Shown: positions 1 through 7,351, counted from the stretch's first letter. The stretch is 64,000 nucleotides of DNA from Streptomyces plumbidurans (GCF_019857225.1 NZ_JAFJSY010000006.1:62001-126000); one strand, 5' to 3'. Made by a program: numbers and translations. The notes: generated by a model from the sequence alone, not told the origin.

Positions 1-100
1 CGCACTCTACGCCGAGGCTGCCCACAAGTCCTCCAATCTCCCCGAACGGGCCCACCTGACCCGCCAGGCCGCCCGCCTCAACGCCGGGCGACGCGCCTGA
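1..100 (+). CDS. C-terminal end of a protein, possibly an ECF-type sigma factor (partial)
   Basis: An open frame enters from the left edge and stops with TGA at 98-100, giving 32 residues that end ...NLPERAHLTRQAARLNAGRRA-stop. The pattern of a small helix, then N-x-x-ER-x-x-L, then an Arg/Ala-rich end resembles the last TPR-like helix of sigma factors with long C-terminal extensions; the ECF42 protein at 10139-11398 ends in a comparable ENDAERRFLQKRL. Only the tail is visible, so the identification is a resemblance, not a domain match. Three tandem 22-23 bp repeats follow at once. Confidence 0.4.
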   Translation, partial: ALYAEAAHKSSNLPERAHLTRQAARLNAGRRA

Positions 101-169
101 CAGGTGGTGCATCTCCTACCCTCAGGTCGGGCATCTCCCGCCCGTCAGGTCGTGCATCTCCCACCCGTC
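101..169. repeat. Three tandem 22-23 bp direct repeats
   Basis: Units begin at 101, 123 and 146 and read CAGGT-S-G-K-GCATCTCC-YR-CCC-K-T, with a fourth CAGG beginning at 169. They fill the gap between the two convergent genes; the last unit abuts the hydrolase stop codon (168-170). Function is unknown. They are too few and too close together for a CRISPR array. Confidence 0.8.
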
Positions 170-1037
170 AGGCGAGAACGCGACCGAGGAAGTCGCGGAT
201 GTGCCCGGTGATGGTCGCGAGGTGGCTCTCCAGGGCGAAATGGCCGGAGTCGATCAGATGGATCTCGGCGTCGGGCAGGTCCTGGCGGAACGCCTCCGCA
301 CCGGCGGGGCCGAAGATCTCGTCGCCCGCTCCCCAGACCGCCAGCAGCGGGACCCGGGAGTCGCGGAAGTACTGGTGGAGCCGCGGGTAGAGGTCCACGT
401 TGGTGGGGTAGTCCCGGAACAGCTTGAGCTGGATCTCGTCGTTGCCGGGGCGGTCCAGCAACGCCTGGTCGTGGAGCCAGTTGTCCGGGCTGACCAGACT
501 GGGGTCGGCGACGCCGTTCACGTACTGCCAGCGGGTGCTCTGCAGGGTCAGGGCACCGCGCATGGCGGCCTCGGTGTCCGGTCCGGGGTTCGTCGTGTAG
601 GCGAAGACGCCGGCCCAGAAGGTCTTGACGAAGCCCTCCTCGTAGCCGTTGCCGTTCTGCGTGATGATCGCCGTGATGCGCTCCGGGTCCTGGACGGCGA
701 GCCGCCAACCGATGGGAGCGCCGTAGTCCTGCACGTACATCGCGAACCGTCCGACGCCCAGCTGCTCGAGCAGCCCGGCGGTGACCTCGGTGAGCGCGTC
801 GAAGCTGTACGGGAACTCCCGCACCCCCGGCATCGCCGACTGCCCGAAACCGATGTGGTCGGGAGCGATCACGTGGTAGCGGTCGGCGAGGGCCGGGATC
901 AGGTGCCGGAACATGTGCGAGCTGGTCGGAAAGCCGTGCAGCAGTACGAGCGCGGGGGCCTGGGGGTCGCCGGCTTCCCGGTAGAAGACGTCGAGTCCGT
1001 TGACGGTGACCGTGCGGTGGTGGACGGAGGAGATCAT
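168..1037 (-). CDS. Alpha/beta-fold hydrolase, epoxide hydrolase / haloalkane dehalogenase type
   Basis: The 289-residue protein has an alpha/beta hydrolase layout: the oxyanion motif HGFPTSS at 34-40, an aspartate nucleophile in VQDYGAPIG (Asp104) where serine esterases have GxSxG, and the catalytic His266 in DSGHFALE. An Asp nucleophile is typical of haloalkane dehalogenases and epoxide hydrolases, so C-halogen or epoxide opening through an alkyl-enzyme ester is likely; the substrate is unknown. It is probably cytoplasmic, with no signal peptide. ATG at 1037 follows a GAAGGG about 10 bases upstream. The gene is divergent from the TetR gene at 1211, and a 10 bp palindrome (1051-1060) lies just before its start. 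Confidence 0.9.
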   Translation of the reverse strand: MISSVHHRTVTVNGLDVFYREAGDPQAPALVLLHGFPTSSHMFRHLIPALADRYHVIAPDHIGFGQSAMPGVREFPYSFDALTEVTAGLLEQLGVGRFAMYVQDYGAPIGWRLAVQDPERITAIITQNGNGYEEGFVKTFWAGVFAYTTNPGPDTEAAMRGALTLQSTRWQYVNGVADPSLVSPDNWLHDQALLDRPGNDEIQLKLFRDYPTNVDLYPRLHQYFRDSRVPLLAVWGAGDEIFGPAGAEAFRQDLPDAEIHLIDSGHFALESHLATITGHIRDFLGRVLA

Positions 1038-1078
1038 CGCGCCTAACCCTTCAAATTTGAGTGAGTGGCTATGCGTTC

Positions 1079-1107
1079 AGTGCAGCACCTTTCGCCTAAC
1101 CTGTCAA
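1079..1107 (-). promoter_or_regulatory. Candidate promoter for the alpha/beta hydrolase
   Basis: Read on the minus strand, a perfect TTGACA (1107-1102) is followed after 17 bases by TGCACT (1084-1079). The -35 hexamer is good and the -10 weak. Inverted arms TAACCT (1097-1102) and AGGTTA (1119-1124) surround the -35 and could be an operator. Confidence 0.35.
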
Positions 1108-1155
1108 TGCGATATTAGAGGTTATGTCTCAAGGCGCCCGCATCCCGTCTGTGCG

Positions 1156-1200
1156 TACGAGTGAGTGCTCACTCATTGACTGAGTGAGCACTCACTCGTA
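1156..1200. promoter_or_regulatory. Perfect 20+5+20 bp palindrome, candidate TetR operator
   Basis: The arms at 1156-1175 and 1181-1200 are exact reverse complements, separated by TTGAC. Each arm carries GAGTGAGTGCTCACTC-like symmetry, so smaller palindromes are nested inside. The element lies directly before a TetR gene and covers its likely -35 and most of its -10, the expected position for autorepression. It lies 120 bp upstream of the divergent hydrolase, which could also be controlled. Confidence 0.75.
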
Positions 1201-1204
1201 CGCT
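1176..1204 (+). promoter_or_regulatory. Candidate leaderless promoter of the TetR gene
   Basis: TTGACT (1176-1181) and TACGCT (1199-1204) are 17 bp apart. Six bases after the -10 comes the ATG at 1211, so transcription would begin at or next to the start codon. No Shine-Dalgarno sequence precedes the ATG, which fits a leaderless message. Confidence 0.5.
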
Positions 1205-1210
1205 GGCCGC

Positions 1211-1855
1211 ATGACGACACATGATGAAACCCAGCAGGGCACCCCACAGAAGTCCCGGCGCCGCGCCCCCGCCATGGAGCCCGACGAGCGTCGGCAGATG
1301 ATCGTCGCCGCCGCTCTGCCGCTTGTCGCGGAGGCGGGTGCCAAGGTCACCACCGGTCAGGTCGCGCGCGCCGCGGGGATCGCGGAGGGGACGATCTTCC
1401 GTGTCTTCGCCGACAAGGACGAACTGCTCGACGCGGTGATGGCCGAGGCGATGCGCCACGATCACGCTGTACGGGAGATCTCCTCGATCTCGCTCGACCA
1501 GCCGCTGGCCCACCGCCTGGCCGAGGCCGCCGACGCGCTCGGCGCCCATCTGGGGCGGATGGGCGCGGTCGCGGGAGCCCTGCACGAGTCCGGGCACCGG
1601 CGGCAGCGGAGCGATGAGGGAAAGAGGCCGCCCGCCGGAGCCCGGGAGGCCTCGATGGCGGCGATCCGCGAGGCGCTCGCGGAGTTGTTCGCACCGGAGG
1701 CGGGGCAGTTGCGGATCTCCGGTGATCAGGCCGCCGCGCTCTTCCTCGGCCTGCTCTTCCACCGCCCGCAGCAGCTGGGCGCCGTCGCGCTCGACACCTC
1801 CGAACTGGTCGCCGTCTTCCTGCACGGAGCGCTCGCGGAGGAGGGCGCGAGGTGA
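1211..1855 (+). CDS. TetR/AcrR-family transcriptional regulator
   Basis: The 214-residue protein has an N-terminal TetR helix-turn-helix at about residues 40-60 (TGQVARAAGIAEGTIFRVFA) followed by a variable helical ligand domain. It probably represses its own gene and the co-transcribed methyltransferase, and perhaps the divergent hydrolase, by binding the palindrome at 1156-1200. I chose ATG 1211, which suits a leaderless transcript; a GTG at 1184 in the same frame lies inside the palindrome and would add nine residues unlikely to be translated. The ligand is unknown. The stop overlaps the start of the next gene by 4 bp. Confidence 0.9.
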   Translation: MTTHDETQQGTPQKSRRRAPAMEPDERRQMIVAAALPLVAEAGAKVTTGQVARAAGIAEGTIFRVFADKDELLDAVMAEAMRHDHAVREISSISLDQPLAHRLAEAADALGAHLGRMGAVAGALHESGHRRQRSDEGKRPPAGAREASMAAIREALAELFAPEAGQLRISGDQAAALFLGLLFHRPQQLGAVALDTSELVAVFLHGALAEEGAR

Positions 1856-2478
1856 GCGCGCGGCCCGCACTGCCCGACGACCTGTTCTGGGACGAGATGT
1901 ACCGCAGCCGAGACCGGGTGTTCTCCGGGGCGCCCAACGCGGTGCTCGTCCGCGAGATCACCGGCCTGCCCGTCGGGCGTGCGCTCGACGTGGGATGCGG
2001 CGAGGGCGCGGACGCGCTGTGGCTGGCGCGACACGGCTGGCAGGTCACCGCGGTCGACATCTCCGAGACGGCCCTGCGCCGCGCCGCCGCCGACACGGCC
2101 GGCCTCACGGACCGCGTGGCGTGGAGACACGCCGACCTGACCGTCGCGCCGCCCGCACCCGGCGCCTTCGACCTGGTGTCCGTCCAGTACTTCCCGCTCC
2201 GGCGAACGCCGGAACATACGGTGTTGCGCGGCCTGTTGGATGCCGTCGCCCCCGGCGGCACACTGCTCTTCGCCACCCATGACCTCGCCGACCTGACCCC
2301 GGACCCGGAGCAGGGCTTCGACCCCGACGACTACTACCGGACCGACGACCTCGCCGCGTTCCTCGACCGCGACTGGACCGTCGTCGTCAGCGAAACCCGT
2401 CCGCGAGGCGGCCCCGCGCCCGCCGGCACCCACCACACCCACGACTCCGTACTGCGAGCGCGACGCGGACCCTCGTGA
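1852..2478 (+). CDS. Class I SAM-dependent methyltransferase
   Basis: The 208-residue protein has SAM-binding motif I ALDVGCGEGADALWLA at about 44-59, a following acidic strand end (VTAVDIS), and a motif-IV-like FDLVSVQYFPL. It resembles the small TehB/Tam-like methyltransferases. GTG 1852 shares GTGA with the TetR stop, so the two genes are translationally coupled and probably one operon. The methyl acceptor cannot be read from the sequence; detoxification of a small molecule sensed by the TetR protein is an inference from the pairing. Confidence 0.88.
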   Translation: MSARPALPDDLFWDEMYRSRDRVFSGAPNAVLVREITGLPVGRALDVGCGEGADALWLARHGWQVTAVDISETALRRAAADTAGLTDRVAWRHADLTVAPPAPGAFDLVSVQYFPLRRTPEHTVLRGLLDAVAPGGTLLFATHDLADLTPDPEQGFDPDDYYRTDDLAAFLDRDWTVVVSETRPRGGPAPAGTHHTHDSVLRARRGPS

Positions 2479-2479
2479 T

Positions 2480-2506
2480 GCGATCAATGCGATCAATGCG
2501 ATCAAT
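2480..2506. repeat. Three tandem copies of GCGATCAAT
   Basis: Perfect 9 bp units at 2480-2488, 2489-2497 and 2498-2506, with a degenerate fourth (GAGGTCAAT) after them. They fill the short gap between two convergent genes. No function is evident. Confidence 0.8.
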
Positions 2507-2535
2507 GAGGTCAATGCAGTCGGTCAGACGTCCAG

Positions 2536-2970
2536 TCAGTCCCCGGAGCCGTCGTTCGCCGCGAGCACGATCTGGGTCTGCGTGGTCTGCCCCACGAGCC
2601 GGTCTCTGTCGTCGCGCAGGTCGGTCTGTACGACGACCAGGGTGAAGCCGACGTGCAGGGTGCGGGCCGTGGCGTGGACGCGTCCGGAGGTCACTCCCCG
2701 CAGGAAGTTGGTCTTGGACTCGATTGTGGAAGTCCCGGCGCCCGGCGGGAGGTTGAGATAGGCGCAGACGGCGCCGACGGAGTCGGCCAGCGCCATCAGG
2801 GCTCCGCCGTGCAGGACTCCGCCCGCGGTGCAGGCCTCGGGGGACCAGGCCAGGCTGCCCACGACCCGGTCGGGGCGTGCCTCGTGGAGTTCGATGCCCA
2901 GGCGTGCCGCGAAGGGCATGGCCGCGAGGAGGGCGGCGGGGCCGGGGGACGTCGACTCTGAAGGTGGCAT
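2536..2970 (-). CDS. PaaI-family hotdog thioesterase
   Basis: The 144-residue protein fits a single hotdog domain. The signature GGVLHGGALMALADSVGA (about 50-67) supplies the conserved HGG and the acidic residue of the active site, as in PaaI and 4-hydroxybenzoyl-CoA thioesterases. The likely reaction is hydrolysis of an acyl- or aryl-CoA thioester in the cytoplasm; the substrate is not predictable. The start is the ATG at 2970, preceded by GAAAGG; the frame is open to 3105 but has no ribosome site there. Four CoA ligases lie further along the window, so a role in CoA ester turnover is plausible but not linked by operon. Confidence 0.88.
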   Translation of the reverse strand: MPPSESTSPGPAALLAAMPFAARLGIELHEARPDRVVGSLAWSPEACTAGGVLHGGALMALADSVGAVCAYLNLPPGAGTSTIESKTNFLRGVTSGRVHATARTLHVGFTLVVVQTDLRDDRDRLVGQTTQTQIVLAANDGSGD

Positions 2971-3135
2971 GGTGTGCTGCCTTTCGCGAGGGCGGGGACG
3001 CGGTGCCGGGCGCGCGCTGATGATCGTGCGCGGTGTCAACGGCAGTGTGGCAGCAGGTGTACGGCACTCGGGGGCAACTGCGCGTTCTCGTCCGTCCGTC
3101 GCCACGACAACGTGGTGCGGCGCACGCGTGCCGGG

Positions 3136-4278
3136 TCACTCGGCGGGCAGCGTCGGCTGGATGCGGCGTACGAACGTCGCGTTGTCCGGGGTGTTGCGCA
3201 GGCGTTCCAGCAGGGTCTCCGTGCCGGTCTGGCCGTCCCGGGTCTGCAGGGCGCGCCGCAAGCCGCGTACGGCGGTCAACTCGGCCGGGGGCAGGAGCAG
3301 TTCCTCGCGGCGGGTGCCGGAGGGGGTGATGTCGACGGAGGGGAAGACGCGGCGCGCGGCGAGTTCGCGGTCGAGGCGCAGCTCCATGTTGCCGGTGCTC
3401 TTCAGCTCCTCGAAGTAGTAGTCGTCGGCGCGTGAGCCGGTCTCGACCAGCGCGGTGGCGAGGATGGTGAGCGATCCGCCCTCCTCGGCCAGCCGTGCGG
3501 CGCCGAAGAACCGCTTCGGCCCGAGCAGCGCCGCCGCGTCGACGCCACCGGTCAGGGTGCGGCCACCGGATGCGGCCGCGTTGTTGTGGGCCCGGCACAG
3601 CCGGGTCAGTGAGTCGAGCAGGATCACGACGTCCTCGCCGGCCTCGACGTGCCGCTTGGCCCGTTCGATGACCAGCTCGGCCAGGGCGATGTGCTGCTTG
3701 GCGGCCTGGTCGAAGGTCGAGGCGTACACCTCGCCGCGCACGGAGCGCCGCATGTCGGTGACTTCCTCGGGGCGCTCGTCGAGCAGCAGCACCATCAGAC
3801 GGGCCTCGGGGTGGTTGCCGGCGACGGCGGCCGCGATCTGCTGCAGCACAATCGTCTTGCCGGTCTTGGGCGGGGCCACGAGCAGTCCGCGCTGGCCCTT
3901 GCCGACGGGTGCGATCAGATCGACGACGCGCCCGGTCAGGCCGGCCGCAGGGTGTTCCAGGCGGAGCCGCTCGCGCGGGTGCAGCGGCGTGAGATCGCGG
4001 AAGTGGGGGCGGCCGCGCAGTGCGTCGGGCGTGCGCCCGTCGACCCGTGCGACCTCGGTCAGGGCGCGCCGGGCGTCGCGTACGCCTTCGACCAGGTCGC
4101 CCTTGCGCAGGCCGTGACGGCGGATCAGCGCGGGGGAGACGGCAGGGTCGGACGGCGAGGGCAGGAGGCCCTCGGCGCGCAGGTGCCCCTTTCCGTTCGC
4201 GTCGATGTCGAGGACACCGGTGACGGCCTCGGTCCGGGGCTCTTGCTTGACAGGGGGGTGTTCGAGAGTGGTGGTCAT
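3136..4278 (-). CDS. rho: Transcription termination factor Rho, short form
   Basis: The 380-residue protein is a Rho ATPase: an N-terminal RNA-binding fold (from VTGVLDIDANGKGHLR at about 19), the Walker A motif APPKTGKT (135-142), then LLDERPEEVTDMRRS and an ILLDSLTRLCRAHN Walker B region. It would be a hexameric RNA-DNA helicase ending transcription. The usual actinobacterial Rho is about 600-700 residues with a long insertion in its N-terminal domain; this one lacks it and is even shorter than E. coli Rho (419). I infer a second, specialised Rho. ATG 4278 follows GAAAGGA. The usual neighbours rpmE and prfA are absent here. Confidence 0.92.
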   Translation of the reverse strand: MTTTLEHPPVKQEPRTEAVTGVLDIDANGKGHLRAEGLLPSPSDPAVSPALIRRHGLRKGDLVEGVRDARRALTEVARVDGRTPDALRGRPHFRDLTPLHPRERLRLEHPAAGLTGRVVDLIAPVGKGQRGLLVAPPKTGKTIVLQQIAAAVAGNHPEARLMVLLLDERPEEVTDMRRSVRGEVYASTFDQAAKQHIALAELVIERAKRHVEAGEDVVILLDSLTRLCRAHNNAAASGGRTLTGGVDAAALLGPKRFFGAARLAEEGGSLTILATALVETGSRADDYYFEELKSTGNMELRLDRELAARRVFPSVDITPSGTRREELLLPPAELTAVRGLRRALQTRDGQTGTETLLERLRNTPDNATFVRRIQPTLPAE

Positions 4279-4604
4279 GGTGGTCGGTCCTTTCGAGGAC
4301 GGATGGCATGGAACATGCGAAGGGAGGGGAACGCCGCGGAGGGAAGGCGGACAGAGCACGCTTTCTGCGGCAGGAACAGCACCTCGGATACGGCAGAACC
4401 GCTGGTCACGAGGCGGTGCTGGGAAGCCGGTGAGCCGACCGGGAAACGGTGGGCGATACGGCGAACTGAGATGAGATCCGCACCGGCGCCCTCAAAGGGG
4501 GCGTACACAAGTGCTGGTAGGACCGTACCACAACGGGTACGGCGTCAAACCGATCGGCGGGTTCCGAGGGTTCGGCGTCGGCGGGTTCCGTGGGTTCAGC
4601 GGGT
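4279..4604 (-). promoter_or_regulatory. Long leader of the short rho gene, with C-rich rut-like segment and inverted repeat
   Basis: This 326 bp gap lies upstream of rho. On the rho strand, about 4375-4296 is rich in C and poor in G, as expected of a Rho utilisation site, and it ends at the ribosome site. Further up, TTGACG (4548-4543) is followed by an inverted repeat GTACC/GGTAC (4525-4529, 4536-4540) in the -35 to -10 spacer, a possible regulated promoter. E. coli rho is autoregulated through its leader; the same here is inference. GGGTTC-type short repeats occupy 4559-4609. A 77-codon open frame across the leader is not convincing as a gene. Confidence 0.4.
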
Positions 4605-5429
4605 TCAGCGGGAGGCGAGGAGGCCGTAGAGCAGCGGGATGCGCGGCTGCGGCAGGCGCCACCAACCGGACGGGGTCCGCACCATCTGCGGCCAGCGCGG
4701 CCAGGGCAGCTCGTCGCTCTCCCGCAGACTCCGGATGGTCAGTCCTGCTCCGATCAACGCGTTGACGACGTCGCTTATTCCGTGCATCCACTCGTAACTG
4801 TCGGTGGCGCCCTCGACGGCCGGACCGTCGGTGTAGGTGTGCGTCGCGTCGCGGTGCACCGCGACCTCGCCGGCCAGGTAGTCGTGCCGCAGCAGCAGAT
4901 CGGGTCCCTCGCCCGGGCCCGGCTTGGGGCCCAGCGAGTTGAGCAGCGGGTGGAACTCCACGATGTACAACCGGCCGCCGGGGCGCAGGAGCCGGGCGAC
5001 CACGGACGCCCAGCGGTCCAGGTCGGGCAGGTAGCACAGGGCGCCCTTGCCGGTGTACACGATGTCGAACTGCCGCCCCTGCAGGGCCTGTTCGGCGTCG
5101 TAGACGTTCGCCCGTACGTACTCGACGTCCAGGCCCGCCTTCGCCGCGATGTCCCGGGCGGCGGTCGTCGACGCCTCCGAGAAGTCGAGTCCCGTGGCCC
5201 GGGCGCCGCGGCGGGCGAGGGCGAGGGTCTCGGTGCCCAGATGGCACTGCAGATGCAGCACGTCGCGTCCGGCCAGTTCGCCGAGGTCGTCCCACTCGAA
5301 TGAGGCGAACCAGCGGGCCGGGTCCAGGTCCTGGTCGAGGCCGTAGAACTGGCTGGCGAGATGGACCGGGGTGCGCGCGTCCCAGTTCGCCTGGTTGGCC
5401 CGCATGAACCGCGCGTGCTCGTCGTTCAT
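4605..5429 (-). CDS. Class I SAM-dependent methyltransferase
   Basis: The 274-residue protein has motif I DVLHLQCHLGTETLALA (the less common LQCHLGT variant), followed by ATGLDFSEAS and a post-I strand, and a motif IV region FDIVYTGKGALCYLPDL. It belongs to the Methyltransf_25/UbiE-like group; the variant motif recurs in conserved actinobacterial methyltransferases of unknown substrate. ATG 5429 is preceded by GGATGGGG; a TTG 12 bases further up is less likely. It lies upstream of rho on the same strand but 326 bp away, so not clearly in one operon. It is cytoplasmic with no membrane segment. Confidence 0.88.
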   Translation of the reverse strand: MNDEHARFMRANQANWDARTPVHLASQFYGLDQDLDPARWFASFEWDDLGELAGRDVLHLQCHLGTETLALARRGARATGLDFSEASTTAARDIAAKAGLDVEYVRANVYDAEQALQGRQFDIVYTGKGALCYLPDLDRWASVVARLLRPGGRLYIVEFHPLLNSLGPKPGPGEGPDLLLRHDYLAGEVAVHRDATHTYTDGPAVEGATDSYEWMHGISDVVNALIGAGLTIRSLRESDELPWPRWPQMVRTPSGWWRLPQPRIPLLYGLLASR

Positions 5430-5473
5430 AACCCCATCCAACCCCGAATCCGCGCCGCATGGTGGGAAGAGAC

Positions 5474-5502
5474 AGAGGCCGGGGTCGCGGACCCCGGCCT
5501 CT
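5474..5502 (-). terminator. Hairpin terminator after the chitinase gene
   Basis: Arms of 13 bp (AGAGGCCGGGGTC and its exact complement) enclose a GCG loop at 5487-5489, 30 bp past the chitinase stop. There is no long T run, as is common for strong Streptomyces terminators. It also insulates the chitinase from the methyltransferase that follows. Confidence 0.75.
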
Positions 5503-5531
5503 TCAGGTGTGCCTGACGGTGAAGTGTCCGG

Positions 5532-6674
5532 TCAGCAGTACAGGTTGCCGCCGGGGCTGACGCCCAGGATCGAGGTGAAGCGCTGGTAGGCGTCGACGCG
5601 GCTCTGCACCTGCGCGGGGTTCTTGCCGTCGCACTCCAGCGAGCCGTTGATGCTCCGGATCGTCTGGCCGAAGCCCGCGCCGTTGACCATGGCGTTGTGC
5701 GGGGTCATGGAGCCGGGGCCGGACTGGGTGTTCCAGTACCACAGGCCCGTCTTCCACGCGACCGCCGAGTCGTTCTGCACCAGCCAGGGGTTGTCGAGCA
5801 GGTCGATGCCCAACGCGTCGCCCGCCGCCTTGTAGTTGAAGTTCCACGACAGCTGTATGGGGCCGCGTCCGTAGTAGGCGGCCTGTCCGGCCGGGCAGCC
5901 GTAGGGCTGGCTCCAGTCGCAGTACGTGGGGTAGTTGGCGGTGTTCTGCTCGACCACGTAGACCAGACCGCCGGTCTCATGGCTGACGTTGGCGAGGAAG
6001 GCGGCCGCCTCCTGCTTCTTGACCGTGTCGCTGCCGGTGTTGGCGAAGCCGGGGTAGGCGCTGAGCGCGGCGGTCAGGCCGCTGTAGCTGTAGAAGGAAT
6101 TCCGGTTCGGGAACATCTGGTTGAACTGCGACTCGCTCACCACGAAGCCCGAGGGGGTGCCTCCGCCGTCGCTCGCGGGTGCGTTCCACTTCTGGTTGGC
6201 GCCGCCCGTGCAGGTCCAGATCTGCAGCCGGGTGCCGTTGGCGCTGTTGTTGTCGCGCACGTCCAGACACTTGTTCGCGGCCGGATTCACGATGTCGTGG
6301 GCGCCGGAGACCACCCACTGCTGGTTGGGACCGCCGTTGCAGTCCCACAGCTGGACGGCCGCGCCGTCGGCGGTGCTGCGGTCGACGACGTCGAGGCACT
6401 TGCCGAGCGCGCGCAGGGTGCCGTCGCCGGGGTTGGACCAGTTCTGGGCGCCGGTCCCGTTGCAGTCGTAGAGCTGGACGGCGGTCCCGTTGGCGCTGTT
6501 CGCGCCCGCCACGTCGACGCACTTTCCGGCCAGCCCCGTGATCTGGCCGGAAGCCGCCGAAGCGGGTGTGACGCTCACCAGCGCGGTGAGCAGGGCTGCG
6601 AGAACGGCCACGAACGCGAGCCGGTCGAGGGCGGTGCGTCTGAGGCGGAAGGCGGTGAATCGGGGGGTGGGCAT
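5532..6674 (-). CDS. Secreted GH19 chitinase with N-terminal ricin-B (CBM13) domain
   Basis: The 380-residue protein begins with a Sec signal peptide (basic N-terminus, hydrophobic core, cleavage after ASA near 40). Residues about 45-160 form a ricin-B trefoil with three CLDV/QxW repeats (KCVDVAGANSANGTAVQLYD, KCLDVVDRS, KCLDVRDNN). From about 175 comes a GH19 domain: SHETGGLVYVVE supplies two catalytic glutamates nine residues apart, as in Streptomyces ChiG, then YYGRGPIQLSWNFNY. It would cut chitin outside the cell, with the trefoil binding sugar polymer. ATG 6674 follows GAGGTCC. A DasR-like palindrome lies 51 bp upstream and a strong terminator follows. Confidence 0.94.
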   Translation of the reverse strand: MPTPRFTAFRLRRTALDRLAFVAVLAALLTALVSVTPASAASGQITGLAGKCVDVAGANSANGTAVQLYDCNGTGAQNWSNPGDGTLRALGKCLDVVDRSTADGAAVQLWDCNGGPNQQWVVSGAHDIVNPAANKCLDVRDNNSANGTRLQIWTCTGGANQKWNAPASDGGGTPSGFVVSESQFNQMFPNRNSFYSYSGLTAALSAYPGFANTGSDTVKKQEAAAFLANVSHETGGLVYVVEQNTANYPTYCDWSQPYGCPAGQAAYYGRGPIQLSWNFNYKAAGDALGIDLLDNPWLVQNDSAVAWKTGLWYWNTQSGPGSMTPHNAMVNGAGFGQTIRSINGSLECDGKNPAQVQSRVDAYQRFTSILGVSPGGNLYC

Positions 6675-6724
6675 GGTGGACCTCGCTTCTCGTCGGCGCT
6701 GCCGAAAGTGAGGGTGCTGTGTAT

Positions 6725-6736
6725 TGGTCCAGACCA
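6725..6736 (-). promoter_or_regulatory. DasR-like site (dre) upstream of the chitinase
   Basis: TGGTCCAGACCA (plus strand) has perfect TGGTC/GACCA arms and matches the TGGTCYAGACCA core of dre boxes and the repeats known from Streptomyces chitinase promoters. It lies 51 bp before the chitinase ATG, so DasR repression lifted by glucosamine-6-phosphate is expected. Confidence 0.8.
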
Positions 6737-6801
6737 TGGCAGGAGAGCGGAAGGGCGTCAATACTTAAGGAAAGGGCTGAAGTTAATGGCCGAAACCCTG
6801 G

Positions 6802-6816
6802 GTCTCATGACGAGAC
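6802..6816 (+). promoter_or_regulatory. Inverted repeat before the HxlR gene, candidate HxlR operator
   Basis: GTCTC-ATGAC-GAGAC is a perfect 5+5+5 palindrome ending 4 bp before a TAGGGT -10-like hexamer (6821-6826). Eleven bases of it recur with one mismatch at 7352-7362, upstream of the next operon. Confidence 0.5.
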
Positions 6817-6832
6817 TGGCTAGGGTGAGGTC

Positions 6833-7333
6833 ATGAAACGGACGTCCTTCTCGAACTGGCCGTGCTCCATCGCGACGACCATGGACCTGCTGGGCGACGC
6901 CTGGACGCCCCTGGTGCTGCGGGAGGCCTTCTACGGGATCCACCGCTTCGACGCGTTCCAGCGGGAGTTGGGCATCGCGCGCAACACGCTCACCGAACGG
7001 CTGCGCCGGCTCGTCGACGAAGGGCTGCTGGAGAAGCGCCCCTATCAGGACGAACCCCGGCGCTATGACTACGTGTTGACCGAGAAGGGGCGGGATTTTT
7101 TCGGCGTGCTCGCCACGCTGTCCCGCTGGGGCGACCGCTGGCTGGCGGGGGAGGAGGGCGCCCCGGTCGTCTTCCACCACGACACCTGCGGCCACGACAC
7201 CCATGCCGAGGTCGTCTGCGCCCGCTGCCGCGAGCCGCTGCGCGCCGAGGACACCTCCATGCGGATGGGGCCCGGCTACCCGGAGCGCCTGAAGCAACGA
7301 CCGGACGTACGACGCCGCTTCGGCCTCACGTGA
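6833..7333 (+). CDS. HxlR-family transcriptional regulator
   Basis: The 166-residue protein shows an HxlR winged helix: NWPCSIATTMDLLGDAWTPLVLREAFYG at the N-terminus carries the conserved near-N-terminal cysteine used for redox or aldehyde sensing in this family, followed by a recognition helix (ARNTLTERLRRLVDEGLLEK). The C-terminal extension has CGHDTHAEVVCARC, a possible metal site not common to all members. ATG 6833 lies six bases after TAGGGT, so the message may be leaderless. It probably controls itself and the SRPBCC/oxidoreductase operon downstream through matching sites. Confidence 0.9.
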   Translation: MKRTSFSNWPCSIATTMDLLGDAWTPLVLREAFYGIHRFDAFQRELGIARNTLTERLRRLVDEGLLEKRPYQDEPRRYDYVLTEKGRDFFGVLATLSRWGDRWLAGEEGAPVVFHHDTCGHDTHAEVVCARCREPLRAEDTSMRMGPGYPERLKQRPDVRRRFGLT

Positions 7334-7351
7334 GGCTCCTTGACAGGGTTA

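Noticed and set aside
101..169. Possible CRISPR array
   Set aside because: Units are directly adjacent with no spacers, and no cas genes are present.
4275..4508. 77-codon minus-strand frame running across the rho leader and overlapping the rho start
   Set aside because: No good ribosome site, no recognisable pattern, and its composition follows the C-rich leader. I describe the region as a leader instead.
4522..4543. GTACC/GGTAC inverted repeat as a terminator of the upstream methyltransferase
   Set aside because: Short arms and location in the likely promoter spacer of rho fit an operator better; kept only as part of the leader entry.
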